Notes: generated by a model from the sequence alone, not told the origin. Positions 17,605 to 27,207 are shown, counted from the first letter of the stretch. The stretch is 39,508 nucleotides of DNA from Patescibacteria group bacterium (GCA_023473595.1 JAMCYV010000027.1:1-39508); one strand, 5' to 3'. Program-made: numbers and translations.

Positions 17605-17651
17605 TCACTTTAACTTCTTGAACACCTCCGCCTTCATCCGCCTTAAAGTGA
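17605..17651 (-). promoter_or_regulatory. Candidate rpsB leader stem-loop
   Basis: Minus strand TCACTTTAA-(29 nt)-TTAAAGTGA, 9-bp perfect stem. Confidence 0.4.
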
Positions 17652-17816
17652 GAAGAAAACTGAAAGCGTGCGAATTAATAATACGTTTTAGAGTTTAGCA
17701 AAAAAGAGCAGCCTTTGCAAGAAAAAATTTAACAGGACCGTTTACCAATTAATATTTTTATGTTAGGATGCCTTTGATAGCTTTAGATTGCATCTTGTAA
17801 AAGGAGGTGATTATAA

Positions 17817-18167
17817 ATGCCCACAAAAGAAGACTTCGGTCTAGATCCCCAAAGAATTACAAGCATCGTGATCGATACTAACGACGCTTTGGCAAGCTAC
17901 CTTCTTCTTGATAACGGGATTGACCCCTTAGACTGGAACAATGCAAAAAGCCTCTGTGTCAGTTTGTCAAAGCTGGGAGATGATATTAGTCTCCTACCTT
18001 TCGAGATCGAGGAAAACCGTTCCTTCGAATGGGAACACATCCTCTCTGACGCCAAAGAGACAAGTGAACTACTCAGCCAGGGTCGGTATGCAGACGCCGT
18101 AAGCTACTTCGTGCTTTTCCTCTCCCTACTCTATGATCAAAAGGGGATACGGCTCATGAGTAGATGA
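17817..18167 (+). CDS. Hypothetical protein (116 aa), no recognised family
   Basis: Candidate promoter TTTACC-17-TAGGAT (17741-17769), SD aaaggaggtgat before the ATG, and terminator downstream. Confidence 0.75.
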   Translation: MPTKEDFGLDPQRITSIVIDTNDALASYLLLDNGIDPLDWNNAKSLCVSLSKLGDDISLLPFEIEENRSFEWEHILSDAKETSELLSQGRYADAVSYFVLFLSLLYDQKGIRLMSR

Positions 18168-18218
18168 CCAATACCACGTTCATACGAGCTCTCGTCTAAA
18201 TCCCTTCGAAGCTTCATT

Positions 18219-18252
18219 CACCCTGACGTTTATCGCCAGGGTGTCTTATTTT
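18219..18252 (+). terminator. Terminator after the 116-aa orphan gene
   Basis: CACCCTGaCG tttat CGcCAGGGTG tcttatttt. Confidence 0.7.
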
Positions 18253-19366
18253 AGAGCTTTCGCCCCTTCTGAAAAAATCCCCGGCTTATTACTTCAATCC
18301 CTTTTTCTGCAGTAATCTCTCCGGCTATCTGGGCTTCGATGTTGAAGCTCTTGACAATTTCAATCACTTTTTCAGGCTCGGGGGTAACAACCAGCATTCC
18401 TTGTCCCATATTCCAAGTTTTATAAGCTTCTTCGTCGGGCACACCGCCTAGTTTCTGCAAATGAAGCATTAGTTCGCACGGTTTAAAGAGATTATCAAGT
18501 CTTGCTCCAAGCCCTGAAGGTTTCAAAACTCTCCCTAATTTCCCGGGAATCCCACCGCCTGTTATATGAGCAACTCCATGAATCTCTGCTTTTGGCTCAT
18601 CTAAAAAGCCACCGTTCATCTGGCAAATCGCCTTGGAATAAATCTTTGACGGTTCAAGGACTAATTCGGCTAGGTTTTTGCCGTTAAATTCTTTTTTATG
18701 CCAATTATCGCTATAATTGTCTTTTAAGATCTTACGCACTAAAGACAAACCGTTAGATCTAAATCCCTTTTCCTTTAAAGCGACTATTTGATCACCAACT
18801 TTTATCTCTTTTCCAGTAAAAAGCCTCTCTTTTTTGGCAAACCAAAGGAGTCCGGCACACCAGTTGTAATTAAAAGCACCGAATCCTGAAACTCTGGCGC
18901 CGAGTTCGGCCATTTCGCCGTTTATAACGGCTACCCCAGCTTCCTTAGCCGCGTTGATATAACCAAAAGCCAACTGCTTTATTAATTCAATATGCGATTT
19001 ATCTCCTGATTCCAAACTATTTATATCCAAAACCGAACCCAAAACGGCCGGTTCCCCGCCTCTTATTACTGCATCATCGCAAACCATCGCAAAAAGATCG
19101 TAAGCTACCGTATTGTGTTTTTCCAGCCGCTCTGCAATCTCAACTTTTGTTCCGACGCCGTCAAATCCCAAGCACATGAGCGAACCTTCTGGAAGTTTGG
19201 AAACATCGATGACTCTGACTCCCGAAAAATCATCAAAAGGGGAGGCTACTTCTCCGATTTTACCCTTCCTGTTCTCCCAAGTTTTCTTAGCCGCTTCATA
19301 TAAAACTTTTGAAGCATCATTGCCAAGTTCGATATTTACCCCTGAATCTTTATAACTAACCGCCAT
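18251..19366 (-). CDS. purM: Phosphoribosylformylglycinamidine cyclo-ligase (AIR synthetase)
   Basis: SYKDSGVNIELGNDASKVLYEAAKKT...LGFDGVGTKVEIAERL...DLFAMVCDDAVIRGGEP...HGVAHITGGGIPGKLGRVLK. Start trimmed to MAVSYKDSG. Confidence 0.93.
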   Translation of the reverse strand: MAVSYKDSGVNIELGNDASKVLYEAAKKTWENRKGKIGEVASPFDDFSGVRVIDVSKLPEGSLMCLGFDGVGTKVEIAERLEKHNTVAYDLFAMVCDDAVIRGGEPAVLGSVLDINSLESGDKSHIELIKQLAFGYINAAKEAGVAVINGEMAELGARVSGFGAFNYNWCAGLLWFAKKERLFTGKEIKVGDQIVALKEKGFRSNGLSLVRKILKDNYSDNWHKKEFNGKNLAELVLEPSKIYSKAICQMNGGFLDEPKAEIHGVAHITGGGIPGKLGRVLKPSGLGARLDNLFKPCELMLHLQKLGGVPDEEAYKTWNMGQGMLVVTPEPEKVIEIVKSFNIEAQIAGEITAEKGIEVISRGFFQKGRKL

Positions 19367-19410
19367 AATTTTGATCCTTTCTTTGACTTTAACCAACAAA
19401 ACTCCTTGAA

Positions 19411-19490
19411 CTGTCATCCTGAACTTGATTCAGGACCTATAGATTCCGGATCAACTGATAATATTTTATAGGAATAGTCCGGAATGACAG
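19411..19490. repeat. MITE/RPE-like palindromic repeat, copy 1
   Basis: CTGTCATcctGAACTTGATTCAGgacCTATagattccgga...tccGGAATGACAG, ends inverted. Confidence 0.75.
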
Positions 19491-19500
19491 CAATGATGCT

Positions 19501-21039
19501 TTAACTTATATTAAACAACTTTTTAAACATTTTTATCTGTTCTTCAGCGTATTTTATCGCTTGGTCTGCTAAAGCATTGGCAAGACCAGTGTTGTTTTCC
19601 GGTTTCATCCCAACTTTGATTTCATCAGCGATTTCTTTAGTAACCTCATTTTTGCCGACTAATTCATCCAAAACTTGCCAGTAATCCTCTAGTCCAACCT
19701 GTTTGCCCATACTGATCTTCTTAATGGCGTCATAAGCGTCGCTTTTGCCTTCTCGCCTTAAAACTGTCTGAATATAAGCTGAAGACATTCCAATATTTTC
19801 AGTCACTTCTTTTTCGATCTGTTCTTTATTCGGCTCATAGAGGTTCAATTCTTCCAAAATCCGATTCATGGCAATTATGCATTTGGCAAAAGGTTCGCCA
19901 ATCGTCCTCATTCTAATAGAACGCCTTAAGTCCCCCTGCCTTTTATATTTAGTTAAATTATGGTATTTATAAAAATCAACATCTGAAAGATACTCCCAAC
20001 CTCCTTCAATTCGCCAAGGATTGGCTTTCTGGGCCATAACTGACGACCCTGATTCACCCGGCTTGGGCTTCTTGACTAAGACTCCTCTTGAACAATACTC
20101 CCAGAAATCTTCGCAAAGTTTTATAAGAACATCATTAACTCTAGTTACGGAATCAAAAAGTTTGTTGTTCCTTATATTAAAGCCATCCTGATCGGCCATT
20201 GAATAATATTTAAGCCCTAGTTTCTTTTCAATAAATTCTCGATTGAATTTTTCCCAATCAAGATCCGGATAAGCGCCGACAATATCGCTGTTATTTCCGA
20301 TCGCTCCCCCAAGTTTTCCTGATGGTAAAGGCTTTTCGGGATTGCCGCTGTAGTCAAAGCAGTAAAAAGAGCTTAGAGCTTGATTTATCCCATCGACAAA
20401 GTTGGCAAAAACCTTTTTAAGTGTCGTGTATTCTGCCCATTGACCATGAGTCTGGCCGGCAAAAACCAGATTCCAATTTTTAGCATTTTCTATCAATTTT
20501 TCCTGAACTTTTATAAGAAGGGGTAGGTAATGATTATCAATAATGTCCCTTAAAACTGTAGTATAAACATTGGAATCGATATCGGCTGAAGTCCTGCCAA
20601 AGTGAATCGCTTCCTCGATTGAAATTCCTTTTTGGGATAACTTGTAATCCATCCATCTTATTACCGCTACCACATCATGATTGGTTTTTTCTTCGATTTT
20701 TTTAATCTGAAGAAAGTTTTTTTCATCAAATTTTTCGTATAGTTCTCGAATTGCCCTTTGTTCCCCTTCATTAAACAGCTTTTCTAGGATTTTTCTCTTC
20801 TTTGTTTTGGATTCAGCGATAAAGTCTGCTAAGGCGATTACATACTCTGCTTCTATCCAAACTCTGCGTCTCACCCATTCAAATTCAGAAGTTAAAAGGT
20901 GAAAATCTTTAACATATTTTTCATACCGCCCTTCAAGAGGAGTAATCGCGAACATTACCCGCCGGTCTTCTTCAGTCACTTTTAGGTCTTCAAGTTCCCC
21001 TTTGGCAAGGCCTATTCTTTCTACAGAACTAACTGCCAT
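19501..21039 (-). CDS. purB: Adenylosuccinate lyase
   Basis: ITPLEGRYEKYVKDFHLLTSEFEWVRRRVWIEAEYV...THGQWAEYTTLKK...PGESGSSVMAQKANPWRIEGG (variant signature). Confidence 0.9.
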   Translation of the reverse strand: MAVSSVERIGLAKGELEDLKVTEEDRRVMFAITPLEGRYEKYVKDFHLLTSEFEWVRRRVWIEAEYVIALADFIAESKTKKRKILEKLFNEGEQRAIRELYEKFDEKNFLQIKKIEEKTNHDVVAVIRWMDYKLSQKGISIEEAIHFGRTSADIDSNVYTTVLRDIIDNHYLPLLIKVQEKLIENAKNWNLVFAGQTHGQWAEYTTLKKVFANFVDGINQALSSFYCFDYSGNPEKPLPSGKLGGAIGNNSDIVGAYPDLDWEKFNREFIEKKLGLKYYSMADQDGFNIRNNKLFDSVTRVNDVLIKLCEDFWEYCSRGVLVKKPKPGESGSSVMAQKANPWRIEGGWEYLSDVDFYKYHNLTKYKRQGDLRRSIRMRTIGEPFAKCIIAMNRILEELNLYEPNKEQIEKEVTENIGMSSAYIQTVLRREGKSDAYDAIKKISMGKQVGLEDYWQVLDELVGKNEVTKEIADEIKVGMKPENNTGLANALADQAIKYAEEQIKMFKKLFNIS

Positions 21040-22559
21040 TAGAAAAGTTCTCCTTTTTGAGCCTTCAAGTCAGCTTCGACTAAAGAATTTATCTTTTTTG
21101 CATTTTCTGCCGATATTTTTCGATGAAATTCTTTGTTTGAATAGCCGAGATATTGAGTAGCAAACTTGGCAACATTTCCGGGACGAAGGATCAGAGCATT
21201 CGGGCTCCCTGGCGGATTAGTAATACAAGAGCTGAATTCCTCTTTTTTCGGAGGGCAGCTTATGACCGGCCAAACAGAATGAAACGAAGCGACCCCGGAA
21301 AGAGCATCCGTCCCTCCGGCAACAGCGATAATAAGGATCGGCTCCAAACTTTTATTATACTTTTGAATTATTTCTACGCATTCTCCAGCCTGCTTATGGG
21401 CCGAACAAATCCGAGCAACTGAAGGAATGCCATATTTATCCAGCTCATCCTTGATAGTTTTCATATGATCTTTGTCGCTATCCGACCCGGCCATAATAAC
21501 TGCAAGTCCTCCTTTTATATAACCGACATTTTTTAGGCCAGATACTAAGCCTTGACTGACATCACCTTCATTACCAAAATCAAATTTTTGCCCTGTCACA
21601 TCCTCATAAAGAGATATATATCTATAAGAAGTTTCAATTACCTGATCTTCTGTTAGACTCGGAATTTTGCCTTCCGCGCCATAACTGAACCCTGATTCGG
21701 TCAAGACATCTCTAACAAATTGTTTTGACTGCTCTTCTATTTTTAATTTTGGTTTCTTTTTCAAAAGCTCGGAAACATTTTGGTATTTGCCCGTTGTCAT
21801 TTCTTTTTTAATATTTTCAAATTTTTTATATTCTTCTTTTGAACAATATCTAGAAGAGTCCGGAGTATTTGCTTCATCAATTAAATAAATATTGCCTTTT
21901 CCATCGGTACCGAATTCATATTTTGTATCAATGAAGATAAATCCCTGTTTTTCGGCTAAATCTGACGCCCTTTTAAAGAGCTCTAAGGCTTTATTTTTAA
22001 CATTTCTAGCCAAATCCTTTCCTAATGCTTTGGTAAGTTTTTCATAGGTCACATTCTCATCGTGCTCTTCGGCTTTAGTCGTTGGAGTAAACAACGGCTC
22101 ATCAAGCTTTTGATATCTTAGAAGCCCTTCCGGAAGTTTAATCCCGCAGATTTCCTGCTCTCCTTTTTCATAAGAAGCTGCCATACTGCCCCAGACATAC
22201 CCCCTTACAACAAATTCAAAACCTAAATTTTTATAATATTTTTGGATTACTACGTTATCATGCGGGCTTTCCTCTAAAGCATTTGGAATTATATCTTCTG
22301 TATTTTTAAAAGCCCATTTGGCAAAGAGGTTGAGAACTTTGCCCTTGTACGGGATAGCTTCGTTTAAAATATGATCGAAGGCAGAAACTCTATCTGAAGC
22401 AACCATAATGATGGGGCTCCCGACTTTTTCGTTTGTAAAATGAACATCCCTTACCTTCCCGCTTTTGTGGTTGCCGAGTTCCGGGATATAACCGCTCGTT
22501 AAAACATTGTTTAAATTTTTCCTAATAATTTCCTTATAGGTTATTTCTTTGTTTGCCAT
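21039..22559 (-). CDS. PurC-PurE fusion: SAICAR synthetase plus AIR carboxylase-like domain
   Basis: N: GKVRDVHFTNEKVGSPIIMVASDRVSAFDHILNEAIPYKGKVLN...LIDEANTPDSSRY; C: LAVIMAGSDSDKDHMKTIKDELDKYGIPSVARICSAHKQAGE...VAGGTDALSGVASFHSVWPVISCPP. Confidence 0.92.
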   Translation of the reverse strand: MANKEITYKEIIRKNLNNVLTSGYIPELGNHKSGKVRDVHFTNEKVGSPIIMVASDRVSAFDHILNEAIPYKGKVLNLFAKWAFKNTEDIIPNALEESPHDNVVIQKYYKNLGFEFVVRGYVWGSMAASYEKGEQEICGIKLPEGLLRYQKLDEPLFTPTTKAEEHDENVTYEKLTKALGKDLARNVKNKALELFKRASDLAEKQGFIFIDTKYEFGTDGKGNIYLIDEANTPDSSRYCSKEEYKKFENIKKEMTTGKYQNVSELLKKKPKLKIEEQSKQFVRDVLTESGFSYGAEGKIPSLTEDQVIETSYRYISLYEDVTGQKFDFGNEGDVSQGLVSGLKNVGYIKGGLAVIMAGSDSDKDHMKTIKDELDKYGIPSVARICSAHKQAGECVEIIQKYNKSLEPILIIAVAGGTDALSGVASFHSVWPVISCPPKKEEFSSCITNPPGSPNALILRPGNVAKFATQYLGYSNKEFHRKISAENAKKINSLVEADLKAQKGELF

Positions 22560-22683
22560 ATGTTTCCTCCTATCCCTAATAATGTATTAATTTAAACTAA
22601 TGTACGAATAGACGTAGACTAACTTTTTTATTTAAATCTTATTTTTATTTGTATATTCGTTTTGATTCGTAATTGGTAGAGGT

Positions 22684-23499
22684 CTAGACTTTTACTTTAA
22701 AATAACTAACCGCATTTTGGAAGACTTTAAGAGCTGGTTCGTAAATTTCCGGGATTTTTTTCCCTTCGCGTATTAGTTTTTCTTTCATAAATTGATAATC
22801 AGGATGGTTTGAAGTAAAGATAGCCCTTTCAGGATGCGGCATCATTCCCAAGATTCGGCCAGTTTCGTCACATATACCGGCAATATCTTCCAAAGAACCA
22901 TTCGGATTATAAGGAAATTCGCCATTGGCTAGTTGGCCATTTTCTTTTATATATTTGAAAACTACTTGGTCATTTTGATTGATCTTTTTTAAAATTTCCT
23001 TACTGGCATAGAAATTTCCCTCGCCGTGGGCAATTGGGATATCTATTTCGTCGATTCCCTGGGTAAAGATACATTTTTTAGAATTCATTTTGAGTCTTAT
23101 CCAGCGGCATTCAAACCTGGCATTAGTATTGTAAAGAAGACCAACTTCTTTTTTACCGTAGTTTTTATTAGTCGCGGGGAGTAGCCCCAAACTAACTAAA
23201 ACTTGAAAACCGTTGCAAATGCCGACGACTAATTTATCTTTTTCAACAAATTTTAAGATCTCTTCTGAAAGTCGATTCCTTATTTTATTGGCCAAAGCTT
23301 TGCCGGAACCAGTATCATCGCCATAAGAGAACCCGCCCGGGAAAACCAAAATTTGAGCCTCGTCCAAGAGATTTTTCTTCTCGATTAAATCGTTGATATG
23401 GACAAATTTTGATTCGGCGCCAGCCTTTTCAAAAGCAAAGGCCGTCTCTTCCTCGCAATTTATTCCGTATCCTACTATATGTATCGCTTTCGGTTTCAT
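22684..23499 (-). CDS. purQ: Phosphoribosylformylglycinamidine synthase, glutaminase subunit
   Basis: ILVFPGGFSYGDDTGSGKALANKIR...VVGICNGFQVLVSLGLLPA...IAHGEGNFYAS...GMMPHPERA. Confidence 0.95.
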   Translation of the reverse strand: MKPKAIHIVGYGINCEEETAFAFEKAGAESKFVHINDLIEKKNLLDEAQILVFPGGFSYGDDTGSGKALANKIRNRLSEEILKFVEKDKLVVGICNGFQVLVSLGLLPATNKNYGKKEVGLLYNTNARFECRWIRLKMNSKKCIFTQGIDEIDIPIAHGEGNFYASKEILKKINQNDQVVFKYIKENGQLANGEFPYNPNGSLEDIAGICDETGRILGMMPHPERAIFTSNHPDYQFMKEKLIREGKKIPEIYEPALKVFQNAVSYFKVKV

Positions 23500-23528
23500 A
23501 TGTCGCTAATTTTATTACGAATTAACTA

Positions 23529-26480
23529 CTAATAATTTTTCAATGTTTCTTTATAAGCTTTTTCTAAATTATTGATTTTACTGTTAATTATTTCCTTGCC
23601 TTTTAAACCTTTAATAACAAATTGATCGTCATTTCTAACTTTCCCTATAAGGTAAAAAGGAACCCCTGCCATCTCTTTTTCGAATTTTTCCTTATTTTTC
23701 GGGGAAACTGTAGCTAAAATCCTGCTTTGGCTTTCGGAGAAAAGAAGCCAGTCATCTCTTTTAACGCCAGTTTTGATTTTTGATAGGTCAGCTTCTATCC
23801 CAAAACCTCCGGCAATTGCCGTCTTGGCTAGAGCAACCCCAAGCCCGCCAGAAACTACGCTTATAGCTGAAGCAATTAGTCTCTTCTGAACCGCCTGATA
23901 AAAATTTTCATAAATCTTTTTAGCTTTTTTGAAATCAACTTGCGGGACTAAGTTCCCAACAAATCCTAATTCTTTGAAATATTCCGACCCACCCAGTTCT
24001 TCCTTAGTCTCACCGACTAGATAAACAAGATCGCCCGGTTCCTTAACCGCGCAGTCAATAGTGTAAGAAATATCATCGATCACTCCGAGAGAAGAGACTA
24101 AAAGAGTCGGGGGGACCGAAATCTTGACCTCCTGGCCTTTTTCATTAAAACCTTTGAAGTCATTGAACATGCTGTCTTTACCGGAGATAAAGGGTATTTC
24201 ATATCCCAAAGAATAGTCGTAGCAGGCTTTGACGGCCGCCTTTAATTGTCCAAGTCTCTCTTCTTCGTTAGAGCTACACCAGCAGAAATTATCAAGGAGG
24301 GCCATTTTTTTCGGATTTCCGCCAACAGAGACTGCATTTCTAATTGCTGTGTCTATGGATGAAGCAGCCATATGGTAAGTGTCGATGTCAGAATACGATG
24401 GATAAAGCCCTTGTGAAACCACAATTCCTCTCTTAGAATCAAGCCTCGGTTTTACTACAGAAGCATAGCCATTGACCCGTCCCTTCCCCTGCAAAGGCTT
24501 TATGACTGAACCCCCTTGGACTTCATGGTCATACTGATTGGAAATAAATTCAAAGCTCGCGATATTAAGCCTTTTTAGCATTTTTTCAAGAACGGAAGTC
24601 AGATTTATTGGGCAAGGATTTTTTGGTTCTTCATATTTTTCTTTTGTGTATTTTGAAGTTATAAATTTCTTCGGCAAACCTTCATGAAGAAATTCCATAT
24701 CAACATTCATAACTTCCTGACCCTTAAATCTTACGATTGCTTGGCCGTCGCCTGTAAAAGTACCGATAATAGTCGCTTCGACTCCTCTTCTATCCATTAA
24801 GTCCTTGAACTTTGGCCATTTTTGTTTTGGTACTGAAAGAGTCATCCTTTCTTGGGATTCTGAAACCCAGATTTCCCAAGGCGTAAGTCCGGGATATTTT
24901 AGCGGGACTTTATCCAAATCCAGATCAAAACCGCCGCTTTCTTTGGCCATTTCTGCTACTGAGCAGGAAATGCCGCCGGCTCCATTATCGGTAATGCTAT
25001 TGTAAAGTCCCATGTCTCTCGCCTCTTTGACAACTGCATCTGAAAGCTTTTTCTGGGTAATCGGATCACCGATCTGAACGGCTGTCGCCGGGCTTCCCGA
25101 GCTTAAAGCTTCCGATGAGAAGGTCGCTCCGTGGATTCCATCGGCACCCACTCTTCCGCCGATAACTACTATATAATCGCCGGCATTAGCGCATTTGTCG
25201 CAAGAATTTTTACCGTTAACTTTTCTAGGAATAAGTCCGATTGTCCCCACAAAGACCAGCGGCTTACCTCTGTATCTTTCGTCGAAGTAAGCAAAGCCTT
25301 GAGGAGTGGGGATTCCCGAGCAATTTCCGCCGACATTAACTCCCTGGATTACTCCTTCCATGATTTTTCTCGGAATCAGCATTTTCTGGCTTTTATCGGC
25401 AGTTTTATAAAGCGGTCTTTCGTCCCTGGGATCCGCAAAGCAATATCCATATCTGTTTACAATCGGCTTTGCCCCCATGCCAAAACCGATTGCATCGCGG
25501 TTTACCCCAACAATTCCTGTAATTGCACCTCCAAAAGGATCCAAGGCTGAAGGGCTGTTATGAGTCTCGACTTTGTCTGTTACTAAATATTCGTTATCAA
25601 AAATGATAGCCCCAGAATTATCAGTGAAGACAGAGACGCAAAAATCATCCTTCCCTTTTCTTTTTCGAATCTCGTTGGTCGATTTCTGTATATACTCCTT
25701 GTAAAGACCTTTTTTTATCTCATCAAAGCTTGCGGCAAAGATAGTGTGTTTGCAATGCTCGCTCCAAGTTTGGGCGATTGATTCCAGTTCGAGATCGGTT
25801 GGTTTTCGCCATTTTTTATTAAAGTATTCCCTAATTACCTTCATCGATACTAGATCGAGAGCCAAAGGTCCTCTTCTTGTGCCGTCAGCATTTTGAACTC
25901 CCGACTTTCCAATAGCCATAAGCTCCTCGTCAGAGACTTCCAAGTCTACTTCGTCTGCTTTAATATCCGAAGAAAGCCTGACTTTCGGGATAATAATCTC
26001 CATCCCCTTTTCTTTAATATATTGTTTAGAATCTTTAATTTCCGCCCTTTGAATTAGAGGGTTATAAGAAGTAAGAGCAATATTTTCGACTTGCTCCCTT
26101 TTTAATTTCCCTTTAATAAAGTAAAGACGGGAGGTATATATTCCCTCGCCCCCGGCAAATTTTTCGTTCAAAAGGTCTTCGATCTCTTCTTTTAATGTTG
26201 AAGCAATATTATCGGTAACTCCCGGGAGATAGCCGATTTCTATAGCCCAATCAAATCCTTTAATATCATTAGCTTTGTTAATTTTAAAGTCTTCATAGAC
26301 CGGATTGGCAAGCATCTCTGCTGTAACCTTTAATTCTTTTTCGGGGAGTTCTTTGTCAATTGTGTAAACATCAAAAAGCCTGGCATCTTCAATTTTAAAC
26401 CCAAAAGAGCTAACCCTTTTTATAAAAGTAAGAGCTCTTGCATCTTTAACTTTGAATCCGACTTCGATCCGATAGGCCAT
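23529..26480 (-). CDS. purL: Phosphoribosylformylglycinamidine synthase with N-terminal PurS-like region(s)
   Basis: DLELESIAQTWSEHCKHTIF, VETHNSPSALDPFGGAITGIVGVNRD, GDYIVVIGGRVGADGIHGATFSS, DNGAGGISCSVAEMA. N-terminal about 170 aa resembles PurS-type ferredoxin-like units. Confidence 0.93.
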   Translation of the reverse strand: MAYRIEVGFKVKDARALTFIKRVSSFGFKIEDARLFDVYTIDKELPEKELKVTAEMLANPVYEDFKINKANDIKGFDWAIEIGYLPGVTDNIASTLKEEIEDLLNEKFAGGEGIYTSRLYFIKGKLKREQVENIALTSYNPLIQRAEIKDSKQYIKEKGMEIIIPKVRLSSDIKADEVDLEVSDEELMAIGKSGVQNADGTRRGPLALDLVSMKVIREYFNKKWRKPTDLELESIAQTWSEHCKHTIFAASFDEIKKGLYKEYIQKSTNEIRKRKGKDDFCVSVFTDNSGAIIFDNEYLVTDKVETHNSPSALDPFGGAITGIVGVNRDAIGFGMGAKPIVNRYGYCFADPRDERPLYKTADKSQKMLIPRKIMEGVIQGVNVGGNCSGIPTPQGFAYFDERYRGKPLVFVGTIGLIPRKVNGKNSCDKCANAGDYIVVIGGRVGADGIHGATFSSEALSSGSPATAVQIGDPITQKKLSDAVVKEARDMGLYNSITDNGAGGISCSVAEMAKESGGFDLDLDKVPLKYPGLTPWEIWVSESQERMTLSVPKQKWPKFKDLMDRRGVEATIIGTFTGDGQAIVRFKGQEVMNVDMEFLHEGLPKKFITSKYTKEKYEEPKNPCPINLTSVLEKMLKRLNIASFEFISNQYDHEVQGGSVIKPLQGKGRVNGYASVVKPRLDSKRGIVVSQGLYPSYSDIDTYHMAASSIDTAIRNAVSVGGNPKKMALLDNFCWCSSNEEERLGQLKAAVKACYDYSLGYEIPFISGKDSMFNDFKGFNEKGQEVKISVPPTLLVSSLGVIDDISYTIDCAVKEPGDLVYLVGETKEELGGSEYFKELGFVGNLVPQVDFKKAKKIYENFYQAVQKRLIASAISVVSGGLGVALAKTAIAGGFGIEADLSKIKTGVKRDDWLLFSESQSRILATVSPKNKEKFEKEMAGVPFYLIGKVRNDDQFVIKGLKGKEIINSKINNLEKAYKETLKNY

Positions 26481-26549
26481 TTGGCAATTTTTTAGTTTTT
26501 AAGACATAAAAATAATAACATAAAAATTTTGAAAGGAAGAACTTTTTTC

Positions 26550-26578
26550 TTGAAAGATTAGCAAATTTTTGCTATACT
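26550..26578 (+). promoter_or_regulatory. Sigma70-like promoter for rpmE, close to the start codon
   Basis: TTGAAA-17 nt-TATACT, ATG 9 nt after the -10 box. Confidence 0.7.
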
Positions 26579-26587
26579 TAAATAGTT

Positions 26588-27154
26588 ATGAAAAAAGACA
26601 TTCATCCAAATTATATTAAGTCGACTGTTAAGTGTGCTTGCGGCAACACTTGGGAGACTATGTCTACCAAGCCAGAGATTAATGTTGAAATTTGTAGCGC
26701 TTGTCATCCCTATTACACCGGCAAGCAGAAGCTAGTCGATACCGAAGGCCGAGTCGACAAATTTATGGCCAGGAAGAAAAAAGCTGAAGCTTTTAAGAAT
26801 TCTGTTAGACCCAAAGAAAAACCAGCTGAAAAGGTGAAGGAAGAAAAACCAGCTGAAATTACTCCTAAAGAAGTCGAAAAGCTAGATAAGGAAATGGTTG
26901 AAATCGAAAAGGAATTCGAAGAAGAGACCATCGAAAGCAAGCCTTCCAACTCCGCTTCTGATGAAGCTCCGCTGGATAAATCCAACTCTGCCGCGTCTGA
27001 CGCGGTTTCGCTGGACAAGGAAGAAAAAGCTAAAAATCCTGAAAAAACTTTTGAAAATAAAGAAGACAAATCCAACATCGCTTCTGATGAAGCTCCGCTG
27101 GATAAATCCAACTCCGCCACCTCTGATGCAGCCTCGCAGGATAAAGAAAAATAG
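26588..27154 (+). CDS. rpmE: Ribosomal protein L31 with about 120-aa repeat-rich C-terminal extension
   Basis: [64 protein letters not shown]; Zn-type Cys pairs. Confidence 0.93.
   Translation: MKKDIHPNYIKSTVKCACGNTWETMSTKPEINVEICSACHPYYTGKQKLVDTEGRVDKFMARKKKAEAFKNSVRPKEKPAEKVKEEKPAEITPKEVEKLDKEMVEIEKEFEEETIESKPSNSASDEAPLDKSNSAASDAVSLDKEEKAKNPEKTFENKEDKSNIASDEAPLDKSNSATSDAASQDKEK
26945..27145 (+). repeat. 75-nt direct repeat (26945-27019 and 27071-27145) in the rpmE 3' region
   Basis: Both copies share gcttctgatgaagctccgctggataaatccaact; each consists of two related half-units. Confidence 0.9.
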
Positions 27155-27167
27155 CTATTTGTAAGCA

Positions 27168-27207
27168 AAAACACTCCTCCTTATGCTTTATAATGGGAGT
27201 GTTTTTT
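27168..27207 (+). terminator. Terminator downstream of rpmE
   Basis: aaACACTCCtccttatgctttataatGGGAGTGTtttttt. Confidence 0.75.

Noticed and set aside
25131-25550. 139-aa plus-strand ORF inside purL
   Set aside because: Antisense to the purL catalytic domain; no independent support.
26713-27174. 153-aa minus-strand ORF opposite rpmE
   Set aside because: Low-complexity Ser-rich antisense of the L31 tail; no SD or homology; rpmE is clear on the plus strand.
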